Part shown: piece after piece, positions 1 to 11,785 of the stretch
How the letters are laid out: each line of letters opens with the position of its first letter
Numbering within the stretch: position 1 is the first letter of the stretch
Assembly: GCA_950295325.1 (NCBI GenBank)
Contig: OX485807.1
Location: 36,116,440 to 36,176,439 of the forward strand
DNA: 60,000 nucleotides
Direction: 5' to 3'
Origin: Polytrichum commune
Lineage: Eukaryota > Streptophyta > Polytrichopsida > Polytrichales > Polytrichaceae
Program-made: the position numbers and the translations under genes
Notes under the pieces: model-generated
The model's database searches: none
Seen by the model: only the letters and a program-made list of their open reading frames with translations
What the model was told of the DNA's origin: nothing

Positions 1-1085
1 TAGAGCCGAGGCCTCTAATTGTTAGATTCTAAACTGAAATGAGGCCAACTATACATGTATAAAGCGAGAACCTGAAATCTCAAAGTAGAGCCGAGGCTTC
101 AAAGTGTTATATTCTAACTTGAAATGAGGCCAACTAGAACAACATAAAGTGAGAGCACTTGAAATCTAAACCTAGAGCCTCGGCTTCAAAGCTTTAGATT
201 ATAACCTGAAATGAGGCCAACTAGATATATATAAAGTAAGCACCTGTAATTTGAACCTTGAAGCCGAGGCTTCAAGGTGTGACCCTCTAGACCTCAAAAG
301 GAAGGTTTCGGTCCCGAAACCCATATATTGGACACCCACATAAAGTGAGAACCTGATATCTAAGCCTATAGGCCACTTTCAAAGACTTAGATTCTAACCT
401 GAAATGAGGCCAACTAAAACAACACAAAGTGAGCACCTTTAATCTGAACCTAGAGCCGAGGCCTCTAATTGTTAGATTCTAACCTGAAATGAGGTCAACT
501 AGATATATATAAAGTGAGCACCTTTAATTTGAACCTTGAAGCCGAGGCTTCAGGGTGTGACCCTCTTGACCTGAAAATGAAGGATTCGGTCCCGAAACCC
601 ATATATTGGACAGCCACATAATGTGAGAACTTGAAATCTAAACCGAAAGCCACTTTCAAAGAGTTAGATTCTAACCTGAAATGAGGCCAGCTAAAATAAC
701 ATAAAGTGAGCACCTGAAATCTGAACTTAGAGCCGAGGCCTCTAATTGTTAGATTCTAACCTGAAATGAGGCCAACTAGACATTTATAAAGTGAGCACCC
801 GAAATATGAATTTAGAGTCGAGGCTTCATATTGTTAGATTCTAACTTGAAATGAGGCCATGTAGACATATATAAAGTGAGCACTTGAAATATGAATTTAG
901 AGCCGAGGCTTCATATTGTTAGATTCTAACCTTAAATGAGGCCACGTAGACATATATAAAGTGAGCACTTCAAATATGAATTAAGAGCCGAGGCTTCATA
1001 TTGTTAGATTCTGACCTAAAATGAGGCCACGTAGACATATATAAAGTGAGCACTTGAAATCTGAACTTAGAGCCGAGGCTTCAAA
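1..1085. repeat. 85-bp tandem array containing a palindrome
   Basis: Imperfect units of about 85 bp carry the phrases TAGAGCCGAGGCTTC, TTAGATTCTAACCTGAAATG and TATATAAAGTGAGCA. The phase is exact between 901 and 986. At 255-278 the unit contains a perfect 24-bp palindrome (11-bp arms ACCTTGAAGCC, centre GA), repeated with one mismatch near 534-557. Other units hold a degraded half. A second shorter palindrome-like segment (GGTTTCGG, two bases, CCGAAACC) occurs near 306 and 585. No coding potential is evident. The array ends about 350 bp before the methyltransferase-like exons. Confidence 0.85.
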
Positions 1086-1090
1086 GTGTT

Positions 1091-1420
1091 GATATGAATT
1101 TGAGCTTGACTGTGGGTTGAGGGAATCTGGTTTGGGGGTTAGGAGTTGATATTTGACTGATTATGATTTGAGTCTAAGGGTGGGTGAGGGAAGAGGGGAT
1201 TCTGGTAGGGGGTAGATGTATAAAGTTTTGATTTTTCTAAGACTCTGAAATTGAAATGTAGGACTCGTAAGAGGTCTCTCGGCCCCGACACACTCTGTTT
1301 AGGGTCTAATATGTTAGTGATTTTGATATGAATTTGAGCTTGACTGTGGGTTGAGGGAATCTGGTTAGGGGTTAGGAGTTGATATGTGACTGAATTTGAT
1401 TTGAGTCTAAGGGTGGCTGG
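1091..1420. repeat. ~97-bp direct repeat pair
   Basis: A segment starting GATATGAATTTGAGCTTGAC at 1091 recurs at 1325 with few changes, running to about 1190 and 1420. The 134 bp between the copies show nothing recognisable. The second copy abuts the first coding exon of the next gene, so it may contain the lost or intronic 5' part of that gene. Confidence 0.8.
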
Positions 1421-1438
1421 GGGTTGAGCTGGGTGCAG

Positions 1439-2922
1439 CATTCAAAAGACAAAATCCGGCACTACAAGGGTTCTCCGGAGGACCATCCCTGTTTGGACTT
1501 GATTCTTGCAGATATACCGGAAGGTCTTCCTGTTCCTGGCATATCAGACCCACCGTCGTCCATTCCCGCTTGGAATCAAGAATCGAAAGAGTGGTTACAA
1601 CCACTCTTTGACTTTGCCGACGAACATCTGCACGACGACGGGGCAATTATTTTGTTTCACCCTTTTCGCATGAGTACGAAGTCCAATATTCTTGGATATT
1701 GCAAATCGTATGGTTTTGCAATTCGGAAAGAGTGGTGGGGAATGAACCGCCTTCATCTCACATCCCCAATAAATCCAACATCAACTGTAAGATAAACCTT
1801 ATGTCTTCTTGCTGATCACCGCATTCAGTTTCAATTTAATCCTTGAGGTAGTTCTGAGTATAGACCCACCTAAGTATTATACTCATGCAGTTGTGTTGTT
1901 TACTTTGTAAACTAATGTTGTTCTTTATGTCTGGTACATTGTAGACCATGAGGTTCGGTGTTTCATTGGCGGTCAGGAGCGTGCCGGGGTCACCTGCATC
2001 GAAGTTTTCATTTCGCCTTGTCCCTGCATTGGATCCTTATGGGGTGGATGTTGCACGGGATGATATTCTCCAGAGCTTGGTCTCTCGTGAGGACCAACTA
2101 ACTAATGGATCCACACCATGGCGAGGGCCTCGTGAAAAATCCGTGCTTCTAATGCAAATGCTAATTGAAGCATGTAGCTCCCCATGGGATATTATTCTAG
2201 ACTGCACGGCAGCGACCGGTATGTCTTTGTAATCTTCCATTTCAGTTGGTTAATCGTTAATATTGTTTTGGTCTACAAAATTCATAGTTATTTTTGTACT
2301 AAGTTTTTTCCAACTTCTTTATTTGCAGGATCTTCCATTCATGCATGCCGCAATTTGCACCGTCACATTGTGGCATTAGAGGCTAATGTTGATATTTTTG
2401 AGGCCTTACTTGCTCCATTGATTATCTCTAGAGCAGCCTCTGAAGTCACTCTTGAAGACTGTGTCACCAGTTTAGAGGATCCTGAGGGTGAAGATATCCC
2501 CGTAGAGAGGATTGTGAAAAGATCTCGGTTTACTAAGTGAGTAAGGTCCACAAATTCTCTTACCTATGTTATGTTTTTTGCTGTCATTTCTTATAAAGTT
2601 GAGTTATGAACATGGTACCATTGGCATTTGCAGATGCGATAAATTGGGCTATCCTATTCACCGGCCTTTTTTTTGTGACCCTAAATTTTATCCCAGCCCT
2701 CCAAAGTCTTGGCAACTTCCTACATATGCAAATGATATTGCTAATCAACTAGCTGGAGGTTCTTATCAGACTTTTACATCTAAATATCGTCCGGGAAGAG
2801 TTTTAGAGTTTTTGGATATAGAAGCTTTAGAATTTGATGGTCAGGCCTCCTCTGATGCAGATATTACTGATTCTAGAATGTCTTCATCATCAGGTGATCA
2901 CAGTGATTCGGATCTGATGTAA
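1439..2922 (+). CDS. beta-class DNA amino-methyltransferase-like protein, 5' partial
   Basis: Four exons join cleanly with GT-AG borders and matching phases: 1439-1786, 1945-2218, 2329-2536 and 2634-2922, giving about 372 residues to the stop. Exon 1 reads DLILADIPEG, followed by a helix and HDDGAIILFHPF; this resembles motif IV (usually DPPY) of N6-adenine/N4-cytosine methyltransferases. Further on, EKSVLLMQMLIEAC leads into DCTAATGSS and IVALEAN, which resembles the AdoMet-binding motif I (usually DPFxGSGTT) and the following acidic strand. Motif IV before motif I is the beta-class order. Both key motifs are non-canonical (ADIP for DPPY, DCTAATG for DPFxGSG), so catalysis is uncertain. The C-terminus is serine/aspartate rich. 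No start codon was found; exon 1 follows a CAG acceptor beside repeats, so the 5' end may be missing. Family assignment is inference from motifs. Confidence 0.6.
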
Positions 2923-3696
2923 TAGCTTCATGTGAATGTCTGTGTACTATCTAATATACCGTTTTTTCTTCCGTTGGTTTTTCAGTTTGTGCACTCATTC
3001 CGCATGGAATTCATTGTATGTGTATCACTTTCGGAGTTTTTGGGATTGCATATATGAAATTGCATATTTAAGTTAACTTTTGACTTCGTTTTTTTTTATA
3101 TTGTTCAAAATATTTTCTAACACCACTTGGTTACTTGTTAATGTTTGAGTGTTTGGATTTATAAAGTGTGGTGTGGTTTTTAATATTCCAATTGTCTTGT
3201 TGAATGCATCTTGTCGTTGTTCTCAAATAACACTACACTTTTGTGGTCGTCAACTAGTAGACAATCTAAAGACAAGTAGCCAAACCAAATACACCTAACA
3301 TTTTGATTTCTCAAGCATATCCTACCCACAAGAAAGAGGCATCGGATCCGAGGCCTCTTTCCAAACCTCCTCCTCATGCTAGAACATACAAGAAATGGCC
3401 AAATGCAAAAACAAGTAGCCAACTCAAATATACATAACATTTTGATTTTCAAGCATAAGCTACCCACAACTAAGAGGCCTCGGATCCGAGGCCTCTTCCC
3501 ATAGGTCCACCATCTTCTCAACCACACTGAATTTTCCCACGGCCATAGGGACTTGTTGGTAATTTTAAGAAACTTTTGGTCCTAAAAATTAGGCACTCCA
3601 TAAATATCGGCCTCATAATTCCAAAATTAAACTTCAAATATGTCCTAAATCCACGGTCATAGGGGTTCTAACTTTAGTTAAATGGAGTTTTAAATT
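2923..3696. repeat. gene-free stretch with a duplicated palindromic unit
   Basis: A segment starting ACAAGTAGCCAA at 3272 is repeated at 3411 (offset 139 bp). Each copy ends in a palindrome. The second (3472-3497) is a perfect 26-bp palindrome with 12-bp arms AAGAGGCCTCGG and centre AT; the first (3334-3359) has one mismatch. The rest (2923-3270 and 3500-3696) is T-rich DNA without recognisable features. The repeats lie about 200 bp upstream of the CACTA transposase exon. Confidence 0.8.
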
Positions 3697-6600
3697 TTGA
3701 TTTTTTGCTCACGAGATCTGCTCACCGCTCACCGCTCACATCGTAGCATTCTTGGTCCCGCTTGGAAACACATCGGAGTCATAGACCCCACGTTCGAGGC
3801 GGAAAAGCGCAACGTGCGAATGGCATTGTCGCTTGATGGCATGAACCTTTTTTCGGTTCGGAGCACCTCACATTCAACGTGGCATGTCCTCTTGGTTATC
3901 TACAACCTCCCACCGTGGTTGCTCACAAAACGGTTTTTCATCGTAATGAGTATTTTAATTTCGGGCAAGGAGTCACCAACAGACAAGAATATAGATGTTT
4001 TCATAGCGCCTTTGGTGGAAGAATTGCAGGAGCTATGGGAAGGCGTACCAGCCATAGACGCTTCAACAGATGGCGTAGATAGGAGATTTACTCTTCGTGG
4101 CATCCTTTTATGGACAATTTCGGATTTTCCCGCTTATGGCTTGATTTCTGGACAACAAACTAAGGGCTACAAAGCTTGCCCCGTATGCGGTCCTAACATT
4201 GTTTCTAGAAGCGCCAGGGGCCCCAAGAAAGACAAAATAGTGTACGTAGGTGCACGCCAACGTCTTCCAGAGGACCATGTGTTCCGTTCAGATCTGCGCT
4301 TCAACGGGCTTGAAGAGAAAGGGGTTTCCAATTCGAGGATGAGTGGCGAAGACGTTCTGCGGTTCGCACAAGAAAGAGACACATACCTTGCCTCAGGAGG
4401 AAGGGCGGAGGGCCCACACGATCCTGTGAGGACGCACGGAGTGAAGAGACTTTCAGTGCTTTTCTCCCTTCCGTATTGGAAGGTGTGTGCCCTCACTTAC
4501 AACTAATTCACATGCATTAACGTCCACAAAAGCATTGAGCGCAAATTGTGTTACCTAGCGTCAAAGTGAACGCAGTGTGACATCGAATTCTGTTACCCGG
4601 CGTCAAAGTAAACGTAGTGTAACATCGAACTGTAATGTAACGTCAAATCATGCTACACCGTGTCATTCGAAACGCAAAGTAACGTAAAACTGTGTTAACT
4701 ACCCTTGTCACTACGGAATGTCGATATGAATGCAGTGTAACGTAAAACTGAGGTAACCAGCGTCCCAGTAAACGTAAGCGAAAGAACGCTGAACGCAAAG
4801 TCATATTCAAGTGGCGTTAGTTTTGACAGTCCTTGGGATATATACAAATGAGGAGTTTCGACCATGGTGTTCAATGTGGTGCAGGACTTGCTCATCAGAC
4901 ATACACTGGACGTCATGCATTGCGAGAAAAACCTTTGTGAAAATATAATAAAGACTTTGTTTGGGGAGACTGATTTTCCACGAGGACGCCTGGACTTCAA
5001 AGATATGGGAGTCAGGTCTGACCTATGGTTGAGACAAACACAGGGTACAGACGGCCGGCAATTCATGCCACATGCACCTTATGTTCTCCTTCCGCGAGCG
5101 AAGACAGATATGCTTGGCGTAATAGGATCAACGAAGGTGCCACAAAATTATGCTGGCGCAATTTACAAAAGAGTTTCTGAAGGAAGACTGAGATTTCTTA
5201 AATCCCATGACTTTCACGTCCTCATGCAACAGGTATTGTAAATTCACGTTTACTTTGCGCCACTTTGCTATCAGAATTATTGAATGTGTGTATGCTATAG
5301 ACTTACCAGGCGGATGCTCCATTGCGTCAATGGAAACGTAAGGTTAACGTCAAAGCACGTTTCTTCATGTTAAGTGAAACGTGATGAAACGCATTGTAAC
5401 GTTACTTGAAACGCAGAGTAACGTCATGCGAAACGAGTATGGTACATGAACAAAATATGAATTCCATATTGCTGCAAAATAAGCATAAGGCGCTTGCATT
5501 TGCAGATACTACCCTTGTCACTGCGGAATGTCGATATGAATGCAGATGTCCGGACCTGTATCATGAGGGTCAGCAGGGTATTTAGACGCTTGTGCAATCG
5601 CACAGTCAACGCGTCTAAAGAACAAGAGTATGTCGAAGACGCATCGGTGACGCTTTGTATGATTGAGCGCGAGTTCCCTCTAGGATCAATGGTCATCATG
5701 ACGCACCTTCTTGTGCATCTCATGGAGGAGCTCTTCCTATGCGGCCCAGTTCAAAGCCGCTGGATGTACCCAATGGAGCGATATATGAAGACCCTTAAGG
5801 ATTATGTACGTTCGTACGCTAGGCCAGAGGGTTGCATGGCCGAGGCATATTCTATGGAAGAAACACTTGGATTCTGTTCAGAGTATATGGAACGTTACGG
5901 CGCTACATCCCGAAGAGTGTGGGATGCAAACGAAGACCAGGCAATGCACGATGAAATGGTGGAGGGCAAGGGAATAAGGCGAGTGATGTCCCGCACTCTT
6001 CGTGACTGGATTCACAACTTCGTAGTCACAAACGCTGCCACACTTCAGCACTACAGAAGGTGCCAAGTTATGCCCTCATATGCGCACTTGAATTTGTAAC
6101 GTATAGGTTAACGTCCGTAAACATGGGTTAACGTCATTGGAAACATGGGTTAACGTGTACGTCACCGAATTCTACGTTAAAATGCGTTAAAACGTGTCAC
6201 GTTGTACACTGTCTCCCTCTAGTCTTACGTAGAAGCTCTTTGACTTATGTTCATGATTGCACGCACCACTAATGCTAATTGCACACTCCAGGGCGTACGA
6301 GGTGGAGCAGAAGTCGAGGGCCACACTACGCCGCCAGAGAAATCGTGGAAGACCTGGGCGAAGGAGATTGAAGCCCTCTGACATGCCTTCACAGCTAAGG
6401 GCTTTGCAACCATTTCCGGATTGGTTGATAGTAGCGGTCGACACCCACCGTGCGGCTGGCTCAAGGAGCATCGACCAAACCACGTATGATTTGTCCAGGC
6501 CTCCCTCGCTGAATGCAACTGCTTATCGGTCAATGAAGGCTTATGGCATGCACTTCCGTTGCCGCTCAGTTGAAGCTTCAAGCACCACTATGGACAGTGG

Positions 6601-7153
6601 AGTGCACACAACCTTCATTGATGATGCAGGGGCAGCGACGGAGGAGTACGTGGGCCATGTTGAAGAAATACTCGAATTAGACTACAGGCGCACGTGCGTC
6701 GTAGTTCTTGTTTGTTCATGGGTTAAAGGAAGAATAGGAGGTGCTGCAGCAACAATGAAGCGGGATGAACACGGGTTTCTTTCCATGAATTTCGCAGATC
6801 ACTACAAAGTACCTTTGGGTCCCCAGTCGTTTGCGTTCCCCATTCACGTACAGCAAGTGTTTTTTGTCGCCGACGAGGGGCCGTGGAAAGTGGTGTGCAA
6901 GGTTGAAGTTCGAGGCAGCCGTGGAGGTCGCGCATTTGCTGAAGAACATGATGATGCAGATGCACAAATCTCCGGCCCGGTTTCATCACATGCCAATAAC
7001 ATAGACAGGCGTAGAACAGAACCTTCACAAGTGGAGGACTTCGTTCGCCACGGGTCTTTCGTAGAAGGGCACGTGGAGGAGGCAGTAGCAGCGGATGCTG
7101 ACGATGAGGAATCGGACCACCTCCTCGGCGATTCCTCAGATAGTGAGCAATGA
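3697..7153 (+). CDS. CACTA (En/Spm) transposase, TNP2-type, 5' truncated
   Basis: Exons 3697-4482, 4885-5232, 5506-6095 and 6292-7153 join through GT-AG introns in matching phase, giving up to 862 codons with no internal stop. The first exon carries the Transposase_21/tnp2 core: SLDGMNLFSVRSTSHSTW, VIYNLPPWL, LWTISDFPAYGLISG, YKACPVCG and LPYWK, continuing after the intron as HTLDVMHCEKNLCENI. Exons 2-3 match DUF4218 (VLLPRAKTDMLG, MTHLLVHLMEEL, CGPVQSRWMYPMERYMK, RPEGCMAEAYSMEE, FCSEYM). Exon 4 resembles DUF4216 (VLVCSWVKG, FAFPIHVQQVFFV, WKVVCKVEVR). These are the usual neighbours in plant CACTA TNP2 proteins. The N-terminal part upstream of SLDGMN is largely absent and no upstream exon is visible, so the element is truncated. 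The real exon start may lie at a TAG acceptor near 3746. It is likely non-autonomous now. Confidence 0.85.
4698..4735 (+). repeat. 38-bp copy of exon 3 start inside intron 1
   Basis: The 38 bases here match the start of the third transposase exon (5508-5545) with a single mismatch. They include the phrase ACTACCCTTGTCACT and end in GAATGCAG. Confidence 0.9.
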
Positions 7154-7297
7154 TATGAGGAGTAGTGTTTCAAATGGCGTTACATGATGTTTCAAATAAC
7201 GCAGTTTAACACGTTTTCCATTTTTGTGAAGCGTTTTTTATGACATCCATAAACGCAATTTATGATTAAGCAACATCAACAATGACGCGTTCACGTT

Positions 7298-7880
7298 AGC
7301 TATATGATTACGTTTCTTGAAACACAGTTTAACGCAATTTATGTCACTTTAAACGCGGGCGTCACTATTGACACCCCCTAGGATGTTGACTAGGTCAAAC
7401 CCTAGCCGCCACGTCAGCCATAGCCTCCACGCACATGTGACACGTCAGCTATATGATTACGTTTCTTGAAACACAGTTCAATGCAATTTTTGTCACTTTA
7501 AACGCGCACGTCAGTATTGACACCCCCTAGGATGTTGACCAGGTCAAACCCTAGTCGCCACGTCAGCCATAGCCTCCACGCACATGTGACACGTCAGCTA
7601 TATGATTATGTTTCTTGAAACACAGTTCAATGCAATTTTTGTCACTTTAAACGCGCACGTCAATATTGACACCCCCTAGGATGTTGACCAGGTCAAACCC
7701 TAATCGCCACGTCAGCCATAGCCTCCATGCACATGTGACACGTCAGCTATGTGATTACATTTCTTGAAACATCGGTTGACGCGTTTTTATGTCACTGGAA
7801 ACGCGCGCGTCACTATTGACACCCCCCTAGGATTCAAACCCTACCTTCCACGTCAGACCTATCCTCCACGAACCCGTTCC
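7298..7880. repeat. 149-bp tandem repeat in the CACTA 3' flank
   Basis: The phrase AGCTATATGATTACG starts at 7298, 7447, 7596 and 7745 (last two slightly changed), an exact 149-bp period. The unit contains GACACCCCCTAGGATGTTGA and CACGTCAGCC. The first three units are well conserved and the fourth diverges. This resembles a subterminal tandem repeat of a DNA transposon. Confidence 0.9.
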
Positions 7881-8312
7881 AAGTCAGCAAGGCATTCCAC
7901 GCAGGATTTGCTAATACGTTTTCAGTAACACATTTAAACGTGGCACATGTCACGATAAACGCCCTCTATGTTAAAAGAAACGTGCTGACGTGGGATCTTA
8001 CTATATTTAGCCATTTAATAACTACTGTGAGGTAAAAAAACGAGGTGAAAAATTTACTTTCCACAAAGGACACTTATGTTTAAGTTGATGCGATGCTGTT
8101 ATTTGTAACGCTACGCCGTTCTTCCAAAATTCAAATGTGTCATCTCTGACACAGGCTGTTAAAGAAACGTCAATAGTGACGCGTGCACGTTAAAACGTTT
8201 AACGTGCAGTATGTTTATTTGGATCACATCTAAACCCTAATTCCGGATAGTCTGGGTTTACGTTTCGGATGACGTAGAGAAACACTGGACAAAACATTGT
8301 TTTCCTCTAGTG

Positions 8313-11300
8313 CCAACACAATCAACCCTGATAGACCAACAACTCAACACATTCAACCCTGATAGATAACTCAAACACATATTCTAAGTGGAGAGAGCAC
8401 AAATCTGACTTGAGAGATGCACACCAGTTATTTTCAGATGTTCATAGAAATCGCACAAGACCAACAGATTCAAAGCACATACAAACATACTCATAATGAT
8501 TCAAAGAATGTGCATCAAATCGCTCCATACCAACATTCAAACATGAAGTTATAAGCAAAATCTGGTGTAGTGGTGGAATACTCACCAGAAGTTGTTGTGA
8601 GGCGCGCCGAAGATTTCCGAAGCCGCTGGATATGCACCTCCGCGCCCAAACCTGGAGTAGTGGGAGATTGCGTGGAAATGCAATGAGAGGCGAGGAAATG
8701 TGAGGCAATGCGAGGAAATGTGAGGAAATGCGAGGAAAAGAGAGGGAGAGAGTTGGAGTGAGGGAGGGAGGGAAGAGGGGAGGGAGGAGGTGCGGCCACA
8801 AATGAAAAGGCGCAATGAATCCGAAGGGACTCCACCCGGGGGCCTCGGATAGTGGCCCGCATCGACGGCGTACATTGAGCCGTCATTATAAACGGCCAAG
8901 ATCATCTCACCTACCCATGATGACCCTCTATACCGACTAATAGCCCGTGTAGGGGAGCTCCAATCGACATGTGTCGATAGAGTACGTTTGGACCGGGGGG
9001 GGGCACCTAGGCAAACCTATATATATTTATGTAAAGGCGGGCTTCATACCTCAAAAGAGACCCCTGAACATGGATCTTGTCTTACAATTTTATTTTCTTG
9101 CGCTTTGGCAATTCCTCGTCTGTTAAGTGATAGATAAATTATTATGCAAGCACCATGATATAAAGCAAGGACAAAAATTGAATGGCTATTACCCTTTTCT
9201 TGGGGTCCAGAACTTCACACTCCCTTCAAAAAAATTTTGCAACCCTTCAAAAAAGAAGGGGTGATTTTTATTAAACCCTTCAAAGTGGAGTATGGCGAAG
9301 ATTCCTATGGAGTCTCTTGATTTTAAAGATATTTGGGAGAGGTGGATGAATGATTCATAAAAGATTTCAAACGTGATTTAGATTGTGAGTTTCTTACATC
9401 TTTATACTACTGCTTTCTTGTTGTCCTCGAGATTATCATTGATATCAATATGTTGAGATGTCATTACCATTTTATTGTACTCAAACATCCATGTTTCATT
9501 AATGAAATAGTTCTATCTTTTAACCATGTGTGTTATTTGGTCTTACTTGTTTTATAGTTTTCAACGTCGCTTAAATGATAAACATGGTAATGTGCACTTT
9601 CAACAAAAACTTCAATACATACATGAAAGGCAGTTTTGGAGGTAACCCTTCATTTTGAAAGGGAAAATTTAGAGTTACCCTTCCCTATGAAATACAAGCA
9701 ACCCTTCAAATTATTGCCTTTATAAAACATGAGTAATTCATTCAAATTATCTCAACCCATCTTTATAAAACATGAGTATTTCATTCAAATAAGAAGCATT
9801 ACTAGTGATGAGTAAATCTTCCATATGCGTGCCGAACTGTTTCATGAAATTTGACTATAATAAACACACAAAACATATTTGCTTTAAGAACATATGATAA
9901 ATATGGAAGAGAAGGTACTTGAAATACATTAAGTTGTAACACATAGTTTTTTTTGGCACACAAAACCTTGACCTTACAACACTTTGATTATGATGAGATG
10001 ACCTTCAAGTTGGGCACATGTCTCTTTTAAAATCCATGACATGCAACTCATAATATTTAGGCCAAAGTTCACGTTGTGAGTGGAAAAATCACATCTACAA
10101 AATGGTAATGGTAAAATGTTGAACCGACTTTGATCATTAATGCATCCATGTGTCTATAATCATGGTGTAATGTTGTAACGTTGTAAATATAGCCTCACCT
10201 GTTACATGGAGGCTGTTACATGGAGGCTGGACTTGGTTTTGAAGAATTCATTAAATCGGATGTGATGCTTGAAATTATGCCTTCTGAACATTGCCTACTG
10301 GGATTAGTTTTATATCAACCCCTCATTTTTTTGAAGACCAAATTAAATAAAATGAGATGAGAAAAAAACTGCCTACACATAGTTTTAAAAATCCACCCGA
10401 ATAGTTGCCTCCAATTAGAATTATAAACCACGAATAGTTGCCTGCCATGAAAATTATAAGTCGTTCACAATGTTGAAATTTTATCAAAAAGTCCAAAAAG
10501 TTGGGTAGTTTGACCTATGGTACCTGTATCAAAAAAACCAAATAATCAGGTTTTCAATGCAATCATATGCTTCAAAACATATTTGTTTCCTACATATAAT
10601 TACATTTTTGGATCCTTTGTTAGAAGGGCCACAAGGGGTTCCTACATTAAAACAAATTGCATCACTCAATATTGGAATAAAACGCATTGTAAGTGATTAT
10701 AATCAGGGCCACATAATACGGGAGTTGCGTACCCGGTAAACGCACGCGATAACGAAATGGAAGGGGAGTGTGATTGCCCCGAGCCCTACTATTATTATAA
10801 CGGAACACTCAATAACAACTAAATAATGTTATGGAGACCATCATCTAGTTGGTTAGTAATGATTCCCATTGCTTGGGTCCACATCCTCTTTTCTTTTTAG
10901 TTCTTAAAATGTGGTTGTGCATTAAACATTTTCCCATTTTCATGCATCTCATTTAAATCTTGCCCTTCCACTATTTCACACATATATTGTGGGCCCATTG
11001 TGGTGTTATACTGGATTAGATACACTCACATTTCAAGGTCAAAGGCATCAAGGAGGCATACTTAATCATGTCAATTATGAGATCATAGCTACCGAAAAAA
11101 CTAATAAAGTCAATAAGTAAGTGAGCTAAGTTAAGCATTTCTTATATGGACATTTTTAACCTCTGCACCCACTTATCGTTGGATATGAAACAAGTGGTTA
11201 CCTTATCCAAGTCATGATATAGCCATTTCTTAATCATTTTTGGAGACCATATGATGATCTTGACCGTTGTAACACTATATTCGTTAAATTGAGACTTTTT

Positions 11301-11785
11301 GGGCATTTTGAGACATTCATAGAAATAAGAACAAGGATAAATGGAACACATATTGGTGAAAGTTGTAAGATGCGAACACTTTGAAGCGGGTGTTTAGACC
11401 AAGAACCCCATTAATAACTCATATTTGTGATGGTTTAGGGTGGGCAATCCAAACCATATATCTTATTGAAGGGAAAATCTTAAAACATTCATATTAATGC
11501 ACACAAAATATGAGAGCTTGTATGAATATGGTTTAGGTAGGGCAATCCAAACCATAGATCTTATTGAAGGGGAAATCTTAAAACATTCATATTAATGCAC
11601 ACAATAAGGCACTCCAAACCTTAGACCATATGGAAGGGGAAATCATGTCTAACTTATATTATTGCAAAAAAAAACATACAAAGTGTGGCATGTAAAATGC
11701 ATATCATGCTAACACCACACATCCATTGGATAGTGCGACCCAAAATGTTCTTGCCTATGGCCCAAAACCCTACGCCTACTATGGC
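8313..11785. other. gene-free AT-rich stretch
   Basis: No gene is supported. 8313-8400 holds a short repeated phrase CAACCCTGATAGA. 8580-8780 is purine-rich low-complexity DNA (GCGAGGAAATG repeats) that opens spurious reading frames on the minus strand. 9190-9290 and 9640-9720 share the phrase AACCCTTCAAA. 10190-10225 and 10380-10470 contain short local duplications. 11442-11637 is a direct repeat with 98-bp offset (GGGCAATCCAAACCATA). The remainder shows nothing recognisable. Confidence 0.6.

Larger units (their letters stand above)
4483..8300. repeat. AACGT/AACGC-rich introns and 3' flank of the CACTA element
   Basis: The three introns (4483-4884, 5233-5505, 6096-6291) and the downstream flank to about 8300 are crowded with short motifs such as GTAACGTCAAA, GTTAACGT and AAACGCA in both orientations, while the exons are not. 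Subterminal short repeats bound by the transposase are known in CACTA elements, but their presence throughout the introns is unusual. A possible 3' end with CTAGTG lies near 8307-8312, but no matching CACTAG 5' end was found, so the element limits are not established. Confidence 0.6.

Noticed and set aside
8301-8312. CACTA 3' terminus ending CTAGTG
   Set aside because: No matching inverted 5' terminus or 3-bp target duplication was found, so the end cannot be fixed.
8442-8905. Overlapping minus-strand frames of about 110-120 residues
   Set aside because: They come from purine-rich low-complexity repeats and have no recognisable domain or splice support.
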